DNA of 39,130 nt. It comes from Actinomycetes bacterium. Its GTDB lineage: Bacteria > Actinomycetota > Actinomycetes > DATJPE01. Position 1 is the stretch's first letter, and each line of letters opens with the position of its first letter. A program made the position numbers and the translations under genes. The stretch lies in contig DATJPE010000069.1 of the NCBI GenBank assembly GCA_035506535.1, forward strand, positions 1 to 39,130, in the 5' to 3' direction. The notes below the pieces were generated by a model. That model saw only the letters and a list, made by a program, of their open reading frames with translations, ran no database searches and was not told where the DNA came from. Of this stretch, positions 1-8,027 are shown piece by piece.

Positions 1-164
1 TGGCGAAGATGTGCGACCTGCTCCGCCAAGGCCGCGCCCCGTCGGAACTCATGGCCACCTACGCCGCGGAGGACGCTCGGCGTCCCCGAAACGGGCTCTG
101 CCCATGCGGCAGCGGGAAGAAGTGGAAGAAATGCCACGGCATCGCCAGGACCCACGTCCAGTGA
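1..164 (+). CDS. SEC-C motif protein, C-terminal end only
   Basis: This is the last 53 codons of a gene that begins left of the window; the frame is open from base 3 to a TGA at 162-164. Near the end it carries the zinc-binding SEC-C signature CPCGSGKKWKKCHG, which has the CxC...C/H ligands known from the SecA C-terminus and from many unrelated small or multidomain proteins. SEC-C tails usually mediate zinc-dependent binding to proteins or ribosomes. The part seen is too short to show what the main domain is; SecA itself is unlikely because the preceding residues (RQGRAPSELMATYAAEDA) do not resemble a SecA linker. It runs in the plus direction, convergent with the sulP-like gene, 70 bases away. 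Confidence 0.75.
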   Translation, partial: AKMCDLLRQGRAPSELMATYAAEDARRPRNGLCPCGSGKKWKKCHGIARTHVQ

Positions 165-234
165 CGATGCGACCACCCACCTGGTGCGGGCGGGCGACGT
201 CACCGGGCAGGTGACCGCGCCAGTGCGTGAGGCG

Positions 235-1962
235 TTAGTCGCTGTTGGTTGGGCTCGTGGGCGCGGACAGTGCCGCGATCGCCAGGTCGATCGTCGGGTA
301 CACCTCGATCTTCGTGTGGTTCTCCTTGGCGCAGCTGAGTACGACGTCGCGGATCTGGCCGACGGGATGGGCGACGGCGAGACGGACGCTGCTGCGGTCG
401 AGTTCGATCGCCGCCTGGGCGAGCATGTCGGTTGCCGTGACGTCGATGAACGGTGCCGTCTCAGCATCCACGACGACGCCGCGGGTGCTCGGCCCCACTG
501 CCGCTCGGATGGTCTCGTGGACGTCGTGCGAGTTGGCGAAGAACAAGCCGGACTCGACGCGCAGAACAGGCACCTCGGGGTCGGGGGTGAGACCCGAGTG
601 CCGTTGGACGTCGACCCAGGCACCGGTCGACTCTCGCGCCAGTCGTGCGATGTGTGGGCGCGACGACCGGTCCAGCAGCAGCAGCATCGAGGCACCGATG
701 CCGATGAACAGGCCGGTCAGCGTGTCGAAGAACAGCACTCCTAGCAGCGCGGCGAGCGCGGCCAGGAAGTCCGCTCGTGCGGCCCAGCCGTAGTCGTGAC
801 CGAGGCGGCTGCTCCACACCTTGTACAGGCGCACGAGGGACGGGATGTTGACCAGGTCGACGACCGCTGCGATCACCACGGCCGCGAGCGTCGCCTCGGG
901 CAAGTACTCGAACAGTCCGGTGAGGAAGAGCAGGGTGAGGACGGTGAGCGCGGCGACCGTGAGTCCGGACACCTGGGACTTCGCTCCGGCGCCGCCGTTC
1001 ACGGCGGTCTTGGAAAGGCTGCCGTTGACCACCATGCCGGAGCTGAGCCCGGCGCCGAGATTCGCCGCTCCCAGGCCAAGGAGCTCGCGGTTGGCGTCGA
1101 TGTCATAACCGGCCTTGGCCGCGTAGGTCTTGGCGGCGGCCAGGCCCTCGGCATAGCCGACGAGTAGGATCCCGATGGCCGGCGTGACCAGCTGCAGCCA
1201 GCTCATCGAGGAAGGCACCGACGGCAGTCCGATCTGCGGCAGTCCCGAGTCGATGTGGCCGACGATCTCGATGCCGTGCTTGTCCAGGTTGAACATCCAT
1301 ACCGCGGCGATGCTCACCAGGACCACGACCAGCGAGCCGGGTACCAGCGGGAGCCAGCGGCGCAGCACCAGGATGGCGACGAGGCTCACGAGGCCGACGG
1401 TCAGCGTCGTCAGGCTCGTGTCACTGAGGTGGGTGAGCAGGTGCCACAGCTTCTCGAAGAAGTTGCCCTTGCCCTTGGGGACGCCGAACAGCGCGGGCAG
1501 CTGCCCGACGATGATCGTCAGCGCGAGACCGACGATGAACCCCTTGAACACTGGCCCGGAGATGAACGACGCGAGGAACCCGAGCCGCGCCACGCCAGCG
1601 AGCAGACCCAGCACGCCGGTGACGACCGCGAGCGCAGCCGTCACGTGCATGAAGTTGGCGGTGCCGCCCTTGGCGAAGCCCGCCACGATGCTGACCGACA
1701 GCGCCGCAGTGGCGGACATCGGGGAGACCACCAAGTGCCGGGACGACCCGAGTGCGGCGTAGAACACCAGCGCCGGGACGGCGGCGTACAGGCCGACGAC
1801 CGGCGGCACTCCGGCGATCGTGGCGTAGGCCAGCGACTCGGGGATCAGGACCGCCCACACCGTCAGACCTGCGATCAGGTCCGGTCGCAGCCAGCTGGTC
1901 TTGTAACCGCGCAACGAGCCGAAGAACAGCGGTGCGCGGTTGGTAGCCACTTCCGAAGCCAT
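235..1962 (-). CDS. SulP-family anion permease with STAS domain
   Basis: A 575-residue inner-membrane transporter of the SulP/SLC26 family (sulfate, bicarbonate or other anions). The N-terminal part has the family signature near the start (LRPDLIAGLTVWAVLIPESL, then YATIAGVPPVVGLYAA) followed by about 12 hydrophobic segments to about residue 430. A cytoplasmic STAS domain follows, at about residues 460-565 (VVVDAETAPFIDVTATDML). The ATG at 1962 is chosen because AAGGGAG lies just upstream and the SulP homology starts soon after; a longer reading to 2046 adds 28 unconserved residues. A short inverted repeat (GCACCG/CGGTGC, 1980-1999) lies in the leader. The gene is divergent from the DUF2254 gene. 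The transported anion cannot be read from the sequence. No carbonic anhydrase or sulfate-assimilation gene is adjacent. Confidence 0.9.
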   Translation of the reverse strand: MASEVATNRAPLFFGSLRGYKTSWLRPDLIAGLTVWAVLIPESLAYATIAGVPPVVGLYAAVPALVFYAALGSSRHLVVSPMSATAALSVSIVAGFAKGGTANFMHVTAALAVVTGVLGLLAGVARLGFLASFISGPVFKGFIVGLALTIIVGQLPALFGVPKGKGNFFEKLWHLLTHLSDTSLTTLTVGLVSLVAILVLRRWLPLVPGSLVVVLVSIAAVWMFNLDKHGIEIVGHIDSGLPQIGLPSVPSSMSWLQLVTPAIGILLVGYAEGLAAAKTYAAKAGYDIDANRELLGLGAANLGAGLSSGMVVNGSLSKTAVNGGAGAKSQVSGLTVAALTVLTLLFLTGLFEYLPEATLAAVVIAAVVDLVNIPSLVRLYKVWSSRLGHDYGWAARADFLAALAALLGVLFFDTLTGLFIGIGASMLLLLDRSSRPHIARLARESTGAWVDVQRHSGLTPDPEVPVLRVESGLFFANSHDVHETIRAAVGPSTRGVVVDAETAPFIDVTATDMLAQAAIELDRSSVRLAVAHPVGQIRDVVLSCAKENHTKIEVYPTIDLAIAALSAPTSPTNSD

Positions 1963-2039
1963 GCCTGCTCCCTTGGTGGGCACCGTGTCGACGCGGTGCG
2001 AGCTCCTCGAAGGAGGCTGGCACCCTGGCGCCGGGCCCG

Positions 2040-2092
2040 GCATCACCCGCCCGGCGATCTCACCTAGGGGAGATCCCTCGCCAGGTGATGCC
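2040..2092. promoter_or_regulatory. Putative regulatory element with inverted repeats upstream of sulP
   Basis: The sulP / DUF2254 intergenic region holds nested inverted repeats. GGCATCACC at 2039-2047 pairs with GGTGATGCC at 2084-2092 (9/9), and TCACCT at 2060-2065 pairs with AGGTGA at 2083-2088. The 13-mer TCACCTAGGGGAG (2060-2072), preceded 20 bases upstream by GCATCACC, recurs almost identically spaced upstream of the gap-ltrA pair at 5393-5424. The placement upstream of two genes suggests an operator or a special promoter; no regulator was identified. Confidence 0.45.
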
Positions 2093-2139
2093 TCCCTTCG
2101 GTGTCGGCGCGACCCTCGCTCTGGAGGGTAGGGCGACGG

Positions 2140-3429
2140 ATGATCAGACGGATGCGCTTGCGCCGGCTCGCGAGCCGGGTGTGGGACAGCCTCTGGTTCG
2201 TGCCCGCGGTGTATGTGTTCGCCGCGCTCGTCCTCAGCCTTGGCCTCGCCAGCTGGGACGCGAAGGACCCGATCGAGCTGACCAGGGCCTTCAACGCGTC
2301 CAGCGCGACCTCAGCACTGTCGGCGCTGGCCAGCGGCATGCTCGCGTTCACCGGCTTCGTCACCTCGGTGATCCTGCTCGTGGTGCAGTTCGGCACGAGC
2401 GAGTTCTCACCGCGTTTCGTCGCCTGGTTCCGCCGTGACCGCACGCTGAAGTTTGCGCTGAGTACATTCAGCGCGACATTCGTGTTCGGGCTCGTCTCGA
2501 CCGCACAGGTGGGCCGCGGGGACGAGTCGTTCGTCCCGACAAGGACACTTGTCGCGGCCCTGTTCCTGACGCTCTTGAGCATCCTCATGTTCCTCCTGCT
2601 CATCGACCGGACGTCCAACGACCTGCGAGTGGCACATGTCGTCCAGCTCGTCGACGTCGAGGCGCGCAAGGTGTTCGACGCCGTGTATCCGCCAAGTGCG
2701 TTGGTGGCCGCAGCGGCACAACACAAAGCAGACTCAGTGAAGGCCTTGACGCCCATCCAGACCATCTCGTTGCTTGGTGTCGGCCAGGTCGTGACGGCGC
2801 TCGACCGGACTGGGATCGCGGACCTCGCCGAGAGGTACGACGCGCTCATCCAGTTGGTGCCGGCCTTGGGTGACCACGTGCCGACTGGCGGGACTCTCTT
2901 CGCCGTCTACGGCGCGCGCGAGCTCCCCGAGCGCCAGCTCCGACGCGCGATCATCCTCGGCGACGAGCGGACGATCGACGACGACCCGGCCTTCACCATC
3001 CGGATGCTGGTCGATGTCGCGATCAAGGCGCTCTCGCCGGCGATCAACGACCCCACTACCGCCGGGCAGTCGCTGGACCGCATCGAGGACCTCCTGCGCT
3101 ACGCATCGTCCAAGCACCTGTCCACAGGCACCGTCACTGACCGCAAGGGGGCCGTCAGGTTCGTGTACTCGACGCCGACGTGGGAGGACCTGGTCGGGCT
3201 TGCGCTGGACGAGATCCGGGCCTTCGGCGCAGGGCAGTACCAGGTCGCTCGCCGACTTCGTGCCCTGCTCGACGACCTGGTCGCCGATCTCCCGGAGGCG
3301 AGGCGCCCAGCGCTTGTCGAGCAGCGCGCCCTCCTCGACGATGCGGTCGCCACCGCGATCCCTCCGAGCCAGCGAGCCGCTGCCCTCGTCCCCGACCGCC
3401 AGGGGCTCGGCATGTCGCCTCGCGGCTGA
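2140..3429 (+). CDS. DUF2254 family membrane protein
   Basis: A predicted membrane protein of 429 residues in the DUF2254 family, of unknown biochemical function. There are four hydrophobic segments in the first 170 residues: around VWDSLWFVPAVYVFAALVLS, SGMLAFTGFVTSVILLVV, FALSTFSATFVFGLV and TLVAALFLTLLSILMFLLLI. A soluble C-terminal half follows, containing the family-typical stretch IKALSPAINDPTTAGQSLD. The ATG at 2140 is preferred because GGAGGG lies about 11 bases upstream; a GTG at 2101 in the same frame has no ribosome site. The gene is divergent from sulP and convergent with the LtrA-like gene. Confidence 0.85.
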   Translation: MIRRMRLRRLASRVWDSLWFVPAVYVFAALVLSLGLASWDAKDPIELTRAFNASSATSALSALASGMLAFTGFVTSVILLVVQFGTSEFSPRFVAWFRRDRTLKFALSTFSATFVFGLVSTAQVGRGDESFVPTRTLVAALFLTLLSILMFLLLIDRTSNDLRVAHVVQLVDVEARKVFDAVYPPSALVAAAAQHKADSVKALTPIQTISLLGVGQVVTALDRTGIADLAERYDALIQLVPALGDHVPTGGTLFAVYGARELPERQLRRAIILGDERTIDDDPAFTIRMLVDVAIKALSPAINDPTTAGQSLDRIEDLLRYASSKHLSTGTVTDRKGAVRFVYSTPTWEDLVGLALDEIRAFGAGQYQVARRLRALLDDLVADLPEARRPALVEQRALLDDAVATAIPPSQRAAALVPDRQGLGMSPRG

Positions 3430-3504
3430 TTCGAACGAGAGGATTCGCAGAGCTCGTCGCCCAGGCGCCAGTCACGCGGGTGCGACGGTGACGGGAAGTT
3501 CCGC

Positions 3505-4620
3505 TCAAGCGCTTGCCTTGCCAAGCGCGACCTCGATGCCTGCGGCGAGGACGACCGCACCAGCGACCAGCCACGAGAAGACTTTCGCCGGAACAACCAC
3601 AATCAACCCTGCCATCGTGATCGCGGTCACCAGGGTTGCCACCGCAATCCATCCGAACGCGAGCCGCACTGCCGGATGCTCCGCCGATAGGGCGAGGACC
3701 CCGACCGCGAGCAGGCCGGCTGCGAACGCTCCTCCTTCCAGCAGGGCCCCCTCGATGGTCATGGCACCGGACTGCGTGACGGGTACGGCGGTGACGGCGG
3801 CGGCGGCGACCGTGATCGCGAGGGCGAGGGCGAACTGGGCCACCAACCAGGTCCGCTGGCGTGAAGCATCCGACGGGAAGCCGAGCGGCAGGACCCCGTC
3901 GATGTAGATGACCCAGAGCGAGAACCCGACGAGGAAGGCGCCAAGCACCGCCGCGAAGACGACCCCGGTCGCTGAATCGGCTGCGAAGGCGACCTTCAGG
4001 AAGCTGAGACCCATCAGGACGAGGAACAGCTGCGCGTGCCTGTCCGCCGCATGCCGGGCATCCACAGGTTGATCACGGGCCACGCGCGTGAGGTAGGAGC
4101 CGAGGACGGCTACCAGGAAGACCAGCACCACTGCACTGGTGAGAACGGCGGCGGTCGCCCGAGGCAGTACCAACGCTGTCAGCGTCGACAGCCCGACAGC
4201 CACACAGCCCGCGACCGGCAGCACCAGCACGCGGACGTCCGAGACTGAGCTTCGGGGGACGATGGCGTACAAGGCCGCCACACCGAGGCTGATACCCGCG
4301 GCGGCGACGATCCCTGCGGCGTCATCCCGCGAGGACTTCGATACCGCGGCCGCCACGGCGACCGTGGTGCACATCAGCTGCAGGACGACGACGGCGCGAG
4401 TGGACCAGCGCTCGTCGGGGAAGCGGTTGAGCCGGACCGTGACCAGCAGCCACGCGAGCCACAAGCCGGACAGCCAGCCCAGCACGAGCACCGTGTGCGA
4501 CGCGTCGGGGTTGGTGCCCAGCTCGTTGGCGAACCGTCCGACGCAGGCGACGAAGACGATGTCGTACAGCCTCTCGAGCCAGACGACCCGGGATGCTGTC
4601 GGAGTGGGTTCGACGGTCAT
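3505..4620 (-). CDS. Low-temperature-requirement A (LtrA)-like membrane protein
   Basis: A 371-residue polytopic membrane protein of the LtrA family. The family hallmark WLERLYDIVFVACVGRFA stands at the N-terminus (usual consensus W-x-E-L-F-Y-D-L-V-F-V), followed by about ten to eleven hydrophobic segments. The name comes from a Listeria locus tied to growth in the cold; the molecular function is unknown. The start is the ATG at 4620, placing the signature about 13 residues in, as is usual for the family. It lies 69 bases downstream of the GAP-family gene on the same strand, so the two are probably co-transcribed. A GCGCTTG/CAAGCGC hairpin (3509-3528) covers its last codons. Confidence 0.85.
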   Translation of the reverse strand: MTVEPTPTASRVVWLERLYDIVFVACVGRFANELGTNPDASHTVLVLGWLSGLWLAWLLVTVRLNRFPDERWSTRAVVVLQLMCTTVAVAAAVSKSSRDDAAGIVAAAGISLGVAALYAIVPRSSVSDVRVLVLPVAGCVAVGLSTLTALVLPRATAAVLTSAVVLVFLVAVLGSYLTRVARDQPVDARHAADRHAQLFLVLMGLSFLKVAFAADSATGVVFAAVLGAFLVGFSLWVIYIDGVLPLGFPSDASRQRTWLVAQFALALAITVAAAAVTAVPVTQSGAMTIEGALLEGGAFAAGLLAVGVLALSAEHPAVRLAFGWIAVATLVTAITMAGLIVVVPAKVFSWLVAGAVVLAAGIEVALGKASA

Positions 4621-4689
4621 GCTGCGACGGTAGGTCGGGGATGGAGCTCGTTCGTGATCAGTGGGAACGCCACACGGGACGAGGCCTCA

Positions 4690-5355
4690 TCACAGACTGC
4701 TGATGGTCAGCGCGATGAACATGCCCAGCACGATCTCGCTGATCACCCAGGAGTTCGCGCTCATCCAGTCCCTGGCCTTCGGCATGAGGGCTTGGGCCTT
4801 GGCACCGAAGACCATCAGGAGCAGTGCCGGCAGTGCCAGCAGCAGCAAGGTCATCAGGACAAACGGAACGATCGCCCACCACGAGTCGTGGTGGCTCACG
4901 GCATACCCACCGACGGCGACGGCGGTGAGGATGTCGGACGGGAACACCCCGAGCAGCAGGAAGCCCAGCTTGAACGCCCTGCCTGGCGTGGCGGACTCGA
5001 GCTTCCCCATCCACTGGGGCGGCTCGGACTGCTTGCGCGTCAGGAACTTGTGCACCGCAGCCGACAGGAGAAGCACCAGGATCACGATGTCCAGCGTGTT
5101 GTTGGAGGCGCCCTGGTGGGACGCACCGGTGCCCAGCACGAACGCGAGACTGGCGACCGTGGTGATGGAGAGGGCCGCGCCGCCGACGAACGACGCGGAG
5201 TCCCGACGCCACTTCGGCGTGGTCGCCAGGAAGATGGCCGTAAGGATCTGCGGACCGGCGACCATCACGAACGCCAGCGACACCAACTTCGCCACGTTCA
5301 CAGCACTGTCCACTCCCTGCGCATGTGCTTCCACTCCTAGGCTCGACGCTTCCAT
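4690..5355 (-). CDS. GAP-family (Sap, sulfolipid-addressing-like) membrane protein
   Basis: A protein of about 221 residues with six hydrophobic segments. It resembles the GAP / Sap_sulfolipid_addressing family, membrane proteins placed in the LysE-like superfamily and in mycobacteria linked to export of glycolipids. The first membrane segment (VAKLVSLAFVMVAGPQILTA) is followed by a polar stretch, then GGAALSITTVASLAFVLG and further hydrophobic stretches ending at the C-terminus. The start is uncertain. The frame stays open to a GTG at 5415, but that would put the conserved 5393-5424 element inside the gene, so the ATG at 5355 or a GTG just before the first membrane segment is more likely. 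Substrate unknown; ltrA follows. Confidence 0.7.
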   Translation of the reverse strand: MEASSLGVEAHAQGVDSAVNVAKLVSLAFVMVAGPQILTAIFLATTPKWRRDSASFVGGAALSITTVASLAFVLGTGASHQGASNNTLDIVILVLLLSAAVHKFLTRKQSEPPQWMGKLESATPGRAFKLGFLLLGVFPSDILTAVAVGGYAVSHHDSWWAIVPFVLMTLLLLALPALLLMVFGAKAQALMPKARDWMSANSWVISEIVLGMFIALTISSL

Positions 5356-5392
5356 CGGGCACCCCGCACGCTCCCATCGGGCACTCCTCGCC

Positions 5393-5424
5393 GCATCACC
5401 TACGAAGGAAATCACCTAGGGGAG
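5393..5424. promoter_or_regulatory. Second copy of the sulP-type regulatory element, upstream of gap
   Basis: GCATCACC (5393-5400) and, 19 bases after its start, TCACCTAGGGGAG (5412-5424) repeat the arrangement seen at 2040-2072 upstream of sulP. ATCACCTA occurs as a direct repeat at 5395 and 5411. The element lies 38-69 bases upstream of the favoured gap start and reads the same way relative to the gene as at sulP, pointing to shared control of sulP and gap-ltrA. Confidence 0.45.
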
Positions 5425-5780
5425 GTCTGGAAGGCCGATCCGCCCGAGAGCCAGGACGCCTTGATCGACGTCGAGAGGCGAAGCCGATGAACCGCAACTA
5501 CTTCAGAACCTACGTCTGGAGGCCGGTGCTTCGTTCAGCCGGCGCGCCGGGTGGGCGTGACAACGGGGATGCATGCGATGCGGCACACGTGCGCCTCAAC
5601 CTGGCTCGAGCACCGGGTGTGCCGATCCCGGCTTCACTCTCCGGGTTTACACGCACGTCATGCCGTCGTCGGGCGAGCATGCGCGCAAAGCGATGGACGC
5701 GGCCTTCGGGGAGGGCTGGAGGCCCGCCGAAGGCCGCGTCCATCGCTGGCGCACGCTGGGCGAACGAGAGGCCGCCCATG
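5425..5780 (+). pseudogene. Decayed tyrosine recombinase/integrase remnant
   Basis: Three reading frames together spell the C-terminal part of an actinobacterial phage-type integrase. Frame 3, from about 5450, gives LDRRREAKPMNRNYFRTYVW, then RPVLRSAG. Frame 1 from 5551 gives GMHAMRHTCASTWLEH, the His-x-x-Arg catalytic box. Frame 2 gives DPGFTLRVYTHVMPSSGEHA followed by RKAMDAAFGEG, containing the catalytic Tyr of the R-H-R-Y recombinases. The segment normally joining the last two blocks, which includes the LGHS box, is deleted, and at least two frameshifts separate the blocks, so the gene cannot make an active enzyme. No N-terminal domain is present. It is the only sign of a mobile element in the window and sits between the membrane-gene cassette and glnA. 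Confidence 0.75.
5689..5747. repeat. 21-bp perfect inverted repeat within the integrase remnant
   Basis: The arms at 5689-5709 and 5727-5747 are perfect reverse complements (each contains GATGGACGCGGCCTTCGG or its complement) with a 17-base spacer. Similarity continues imperfectly outward. The left arm encodes the integrase C-terminal motif KAMDAAFG; the right arm encodes the same motif on the other strand (APAMDAAFG). This looks like an inverted duplication of the end of an integrase gene. It would form a strong hairpin downstream of glnA. Confidence 0.8.
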
Positions 5781-5793
5781 AGTGGCAACTGAC

Positions 5794-5816
5794 GGAAACC
5801 GTCGAACGACGTTTCC
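5794..5816 (-). terminator. Hairpin downstream of glnA, possible terminator
   Basis: The arms GGAAA(C)CGTCG and CGACGTTTCC form a roughly 10-bp stem with one bulge and a two-base centre, 53 bases past the glnA stop. No run of T follows on the glnA strand, so intrinsic termination is only a possibility, as often in GC-rich actinobacteria. Confidence 0.4.
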
Positions 5817-5868
5817 GCAGCTCAGAGCCTGTTTCGGCCCATCACCGCAGGTCAGCCGACCGCGCGGA

Positions 5869-7293
5869 TCAGATGTCGTAGTAGAGCTCGAACTCGTGGG
5901 GGTGCGGGCGCAGCCGGATCGGGTCGATCTCGTTGGAGCGCTTGTAGTCGACCCAGGTCTCGATGAGGTCCTCGGTGAACACGCCCCCCTCGGTGAGGTA
6001 GTCGTGGTCGCTCTCGAGGTTGTCGAGCACCTCGGCGAGGGTGCCGGGCACCTGCGGAATGGAGGCGGCCTCGTCCGGCGGCAGATCGTACAGGTCCTTG
6101 TCGACCGGCGTCGGCGGCTCGATCTTGTTCTTGATGCCGTCGAGCCCCGCGAGCAGCATGGCAGAGAACGCGAGGTAGGGGTTGCTCGACGGGTCGGGCA
6201 CCCGGAACTCGATGCGCTTGGCCTTGGGGTTCGAGCCCGTCACCGGGACGCGGATGCACGCCGAGCGGTTGCGCGCCGAGTACACGAGGTTGACGGGCGC
6301 CTCGAAGCCCGGCACGAGACGGTGGTAGCTGTTCACAGTCGGGTTCGTGAACGCGAGCAGTGACGGGGCGTGGTGCAGCAGGCCGCCGACGTACCAGCGG
6401 GCAAGGTCGGACAGGCCGCCGTAGCCCAGCTCGTCGTAGAACAGTGGCGAGCCGTCCTTCCACAGCGATTGGTGGCAGTGCATGCCTGATCCGTTGTCGC
6501 CGAAGAGCGGCTTGGGCATGAAGGTGACCGTCTTGCCCGCCTGCCAGGCAACGTTCTTGATGAGGTACTTGAACAGCATGGTCTTGTCGGCGGCGCGGGC
6601 CAGCGTGTCGAAGCGGTAGTTGATCTCGGCTTGGCCGGCGGTGCCGACCTCGTGGTGGGCGCGCTCGACGGCCAGCCCGGCGTTGTTGAGCGCCAGCGTC
6701 ATCTGGTCGCGCAGGTCCGCGTAGTGGTCGACCGGGGGCACGGGGAAGTACCCGCCCTTGTAGCGCGTCTTGTAGCCGCGGTTGCCGCCCTCCTCGACGC
6801 GCCCGGTGTTCCAGGCGCCCTCGATGGAGTCGATGTGGTAGTACCCCTCGTTCTGCTTCGTCTCGAAACGCACATCGTCGAAGATGTAGAACTCGGCCTC
6901 GGGCGCGAAGAACGCGGTGTCCGCGATGCCGGTCGACTTCAGGTACGCCTCCGCCTTCGCGGCCACCTGCCGCGGGTCGCGCGAGTACGGCTCGCGCGTG
7001 TACGGGTCGACGATCGCGAAGTTGAGGGCGATGGTCTTCTCGCTGCGGAACGGGTCGATGTAGGCCGTCGTGACGTCGGGGATGAGCTGCATGTCCGACT
7101 CGTTGATGGCCTGGAAGCCCCGGATCGAGGACCCGTCGAACATCTGGCCGTCCGTGAAGAAGTCCTCGCCTACGGATTCGGCCGGCACGTTGAAGTGCTG
7201 CATGACGCCCGGCAGGTCGCAGAAGCGCACGTCGATGAACTTGACGTCGTTGTCCTTGATGAAGGCCAGGACCTCGTCAGCGTTGGAGAACAT
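5869..7293 (-). CDS. glnA: Type I glutamine synthetase
   Basis: Glutamine synthetase joins ammonia and glutamate to glutamine with ATP in the cytoplasm, as a dodecamer. The protein has 474 residues, the usual length of the GSI-beta form. Visible landmarks are [11 protein letters not shown] (about 50-60), the metal/glutamate-site stretch [11 protein letters not shown] (130-140), [16 protein letters not shown] (213-228), the ATP-site region [19 protein letters not shown] (260-278), and the loop [20 protein letters not shown]. Tyr402 in LYDLPPDE is the adenylylation site, so GlnE-type control is likely. The ATG at 7293 follows a strong AAGGAGG. A four-box GlnR-type operator lies upstream. Its place beside RDD, DUF4191 and lipA matches M. 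tuberculosis glnA1. Confidence 0.97.
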   Translation of the reverse strand: MFSNADEVLAFIKDNDVKFIDVRFCDLPGVMQHFNVPAESVGEDFFTDGQMFDGSSIRGFQAINESDMQLIPDVTTAYIDPFRSEKTIALNFAIVDPYTREPYSRDPRQVAAKAEAYLKSTGIADTAFFAPEAEFYIFDDVRFETKQNEGYYHIDSIEGAWNTGRVEEGGNRGYKTRYKGGYFPVPPVDHYADLRDQMTLALNNAGLAVERAHHEVGTAGQAEINYRFDTLARAADKTMLFKYLIKNVAWQAGKTVTFMPKPLFGDNGSGMHCHQSLWKDGSPLFYDELGYGGLSDLARWYVGGLLHHAPSLLAFTNPTVNSYHRLVPGFEAPVNLVYSARNRSACIRVPVTGSNPKAKRIEFRVPDPSSNPYLAFSAMLLAGLDGIKNKIEPPTPVDKDLYDLPPDEAASIPQVPGTLAEVLDNLESDHDYLTEGGVFTEDLIETWVDYKRSNEIDPIRLRPHPHEFELYYDI

Positions 7294-7350
7294 CCATCCT
7301 CCTTGCGGGTCGGCGACTCTCGCCGATGCGTCGGACGCTAGGTGTTGGCA

Positions 7351-7388
7351 GTTTCCCGAGGGTGTCTCGGTTGTTTCCACGGTGTTAC
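7351..7388 (-). promoter_or_regulatory. GlnR-type operator upstream of glnA
   Basis: Read on the glnA strand, the sequence is GTAAC-N6-GAAAC-N6-GACAC-N6-GAAAC, with all three spacers exactly 6 bases. This is the alternating a-box/b-box pattern (GTNAC / GAAAC) known for GlnR, the global nitrogen regulator of actinomycetes. It ends 58 bases upstream of the glnA start. A possible -10 (TAGCGT, complement at 7335-7340) follows about 10 bases downstream, so GlnR would bind around the -35 position. No glnR gene is in the window. Confidence 0.85.
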
Positions 7389-7517
7389 GCGGACGGTCAG
7401 CGAGACCGCCCGGGTGACGAGAGCCCGTGCGGCAGCCTGCCGTGCCGGGCGAAGGCTGGCAAGGGCGGGAGCCCGTGCCCGGTCGCCGACCGGCAGGACG
7501 GCGTACGTGCTCGCGCG

Positions 7518-7530
7518 TACCCTCGACGCT
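7518..7530 (+). promoter_or_regulatory. -10-like element for a leaderless RDD transcript
   Basis: TACCCT (7518-7523) lies 7 bases before the GTG at 7531. That spacing fits a transcript that starts at or next to the start codon, common in actinobacteria. The same CGTACCCTCG sequence precedes the GTG at 37766. No ribosome site precedes the GTG. Confidence 0.4.
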
Positions 7531-8016
7531 GTGGGCGAGGAGCAGCGGGCCGGAATCAGCCGGGAGGACCTCGCCGGCTGGCTGGAGGGTCCGCGAGCCG
7601 CTCGGCCGGGGGCGTACGGGACGCCGGGGGAGCGCCTCGGGCTGCCCGCGACGGGGGCGGGATCGGTCGCCGGCTGGGGCCGCCGGTTCGCAGCGGTCTT
7701 CGTCGACTGGGTGGCCGCCCTCCTCATCGCGGGCGTGCTCTCGGGCCACGGCTACGGCACCCCGGCCTACCGTGCGGACACCTTGCTCGTCTTCGGGGTC
7801 GAGGTCTTCGTCCTCACGGCGCTCTCGGGGGCGTCGTTCGGACAGCGGCTCCTGCGGCTGCGGGTGGTCCAGGTCAACGGGCTGCGGTTGCGGACCGTCC
7901 CGACGCTGGTGCGGACCTTCCTGCTGTGCCTGGCGGTCCCGGCCCTGATCTGGGACCGCGACCGGAGGGGCCTGCACGACAGGGCCGCGCGCTCGGTCGT
8001 CGTCAACACCCGCTGA
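7531..8016 (+). CDS. RDD family membrane protein
   Basis: A small membrane protein of about 161 residues. After a polar N-terminus ([14 protein letters not shown], then [16 protein letters not shown]) comes the RDD domain: [20 protein letters not shown] with the conserved Arg and Asp, a second membrane segment ([14 protein letters not shown]), the [11 protein letters not shown] turn, and a third hydrophobic stretch ending in [21 protein letters not shown] proteins are of unclear function; some affect ion transport. The frame is open upstream to 7342, but the GTG at 7531 is preferred because conserved sequence begins just after it and a -10-like element precedes it. Conserved neighbour of glnA and DUF4191 in actinobacteria (Rv2219A position). 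Confidence 0.75.
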   Translation: MGEEQRAGISREDLAGWLEGPRAARPGAYGTPGERLGLPATGAGSVAGWGRRFAAVFVDWVAALLIAGVLSGHGYGTPAYRADTLLVFGVEVFVLTALSGASFGQRLLRLRVVQVNGLRLRTVPTLVRTFLLCLAVPALIWDRDRRGLHDRAARSVVVNTR

Positions 8017-8027
8017 GGGACCTCAGC
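8012..8027. terminator. Small hairpin between convergent RDD and DUF4191 genes
   Basis: GCTGAG-GGAC-CTCAGC forms a 6-bp stem that spans the stop codon of the RDD gene and the end of the DUF4191 gene. Its place between convergent genes suggests a bidirectional terminator; no clear T-tract is seen. Confidence 0.3.

Noticed and set aside
2101-2139. GTG at 2101 as the start of the DUF2254 gene
   Set aside because: It has no ribosome site and would reach close to the regulatory dyad; the ATG at 2140 has GGAGGG at a workable distance.
5425-5868. Active integrative element with attachment site
   Set aside because: The integrase is broken and partly deleted, no tRNA or att-like direct repeat pair was seen, and no other phage or conjugation gene is present.
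5869-7977. 702-codon reading of glnA with a 228-residue N-terminal extension
   Set aside because: The extension lies opposite the RDD gene and across the GlnR operator; the ATG at 7293 with AAGGAGG gives the normal 474-residue enzyme.
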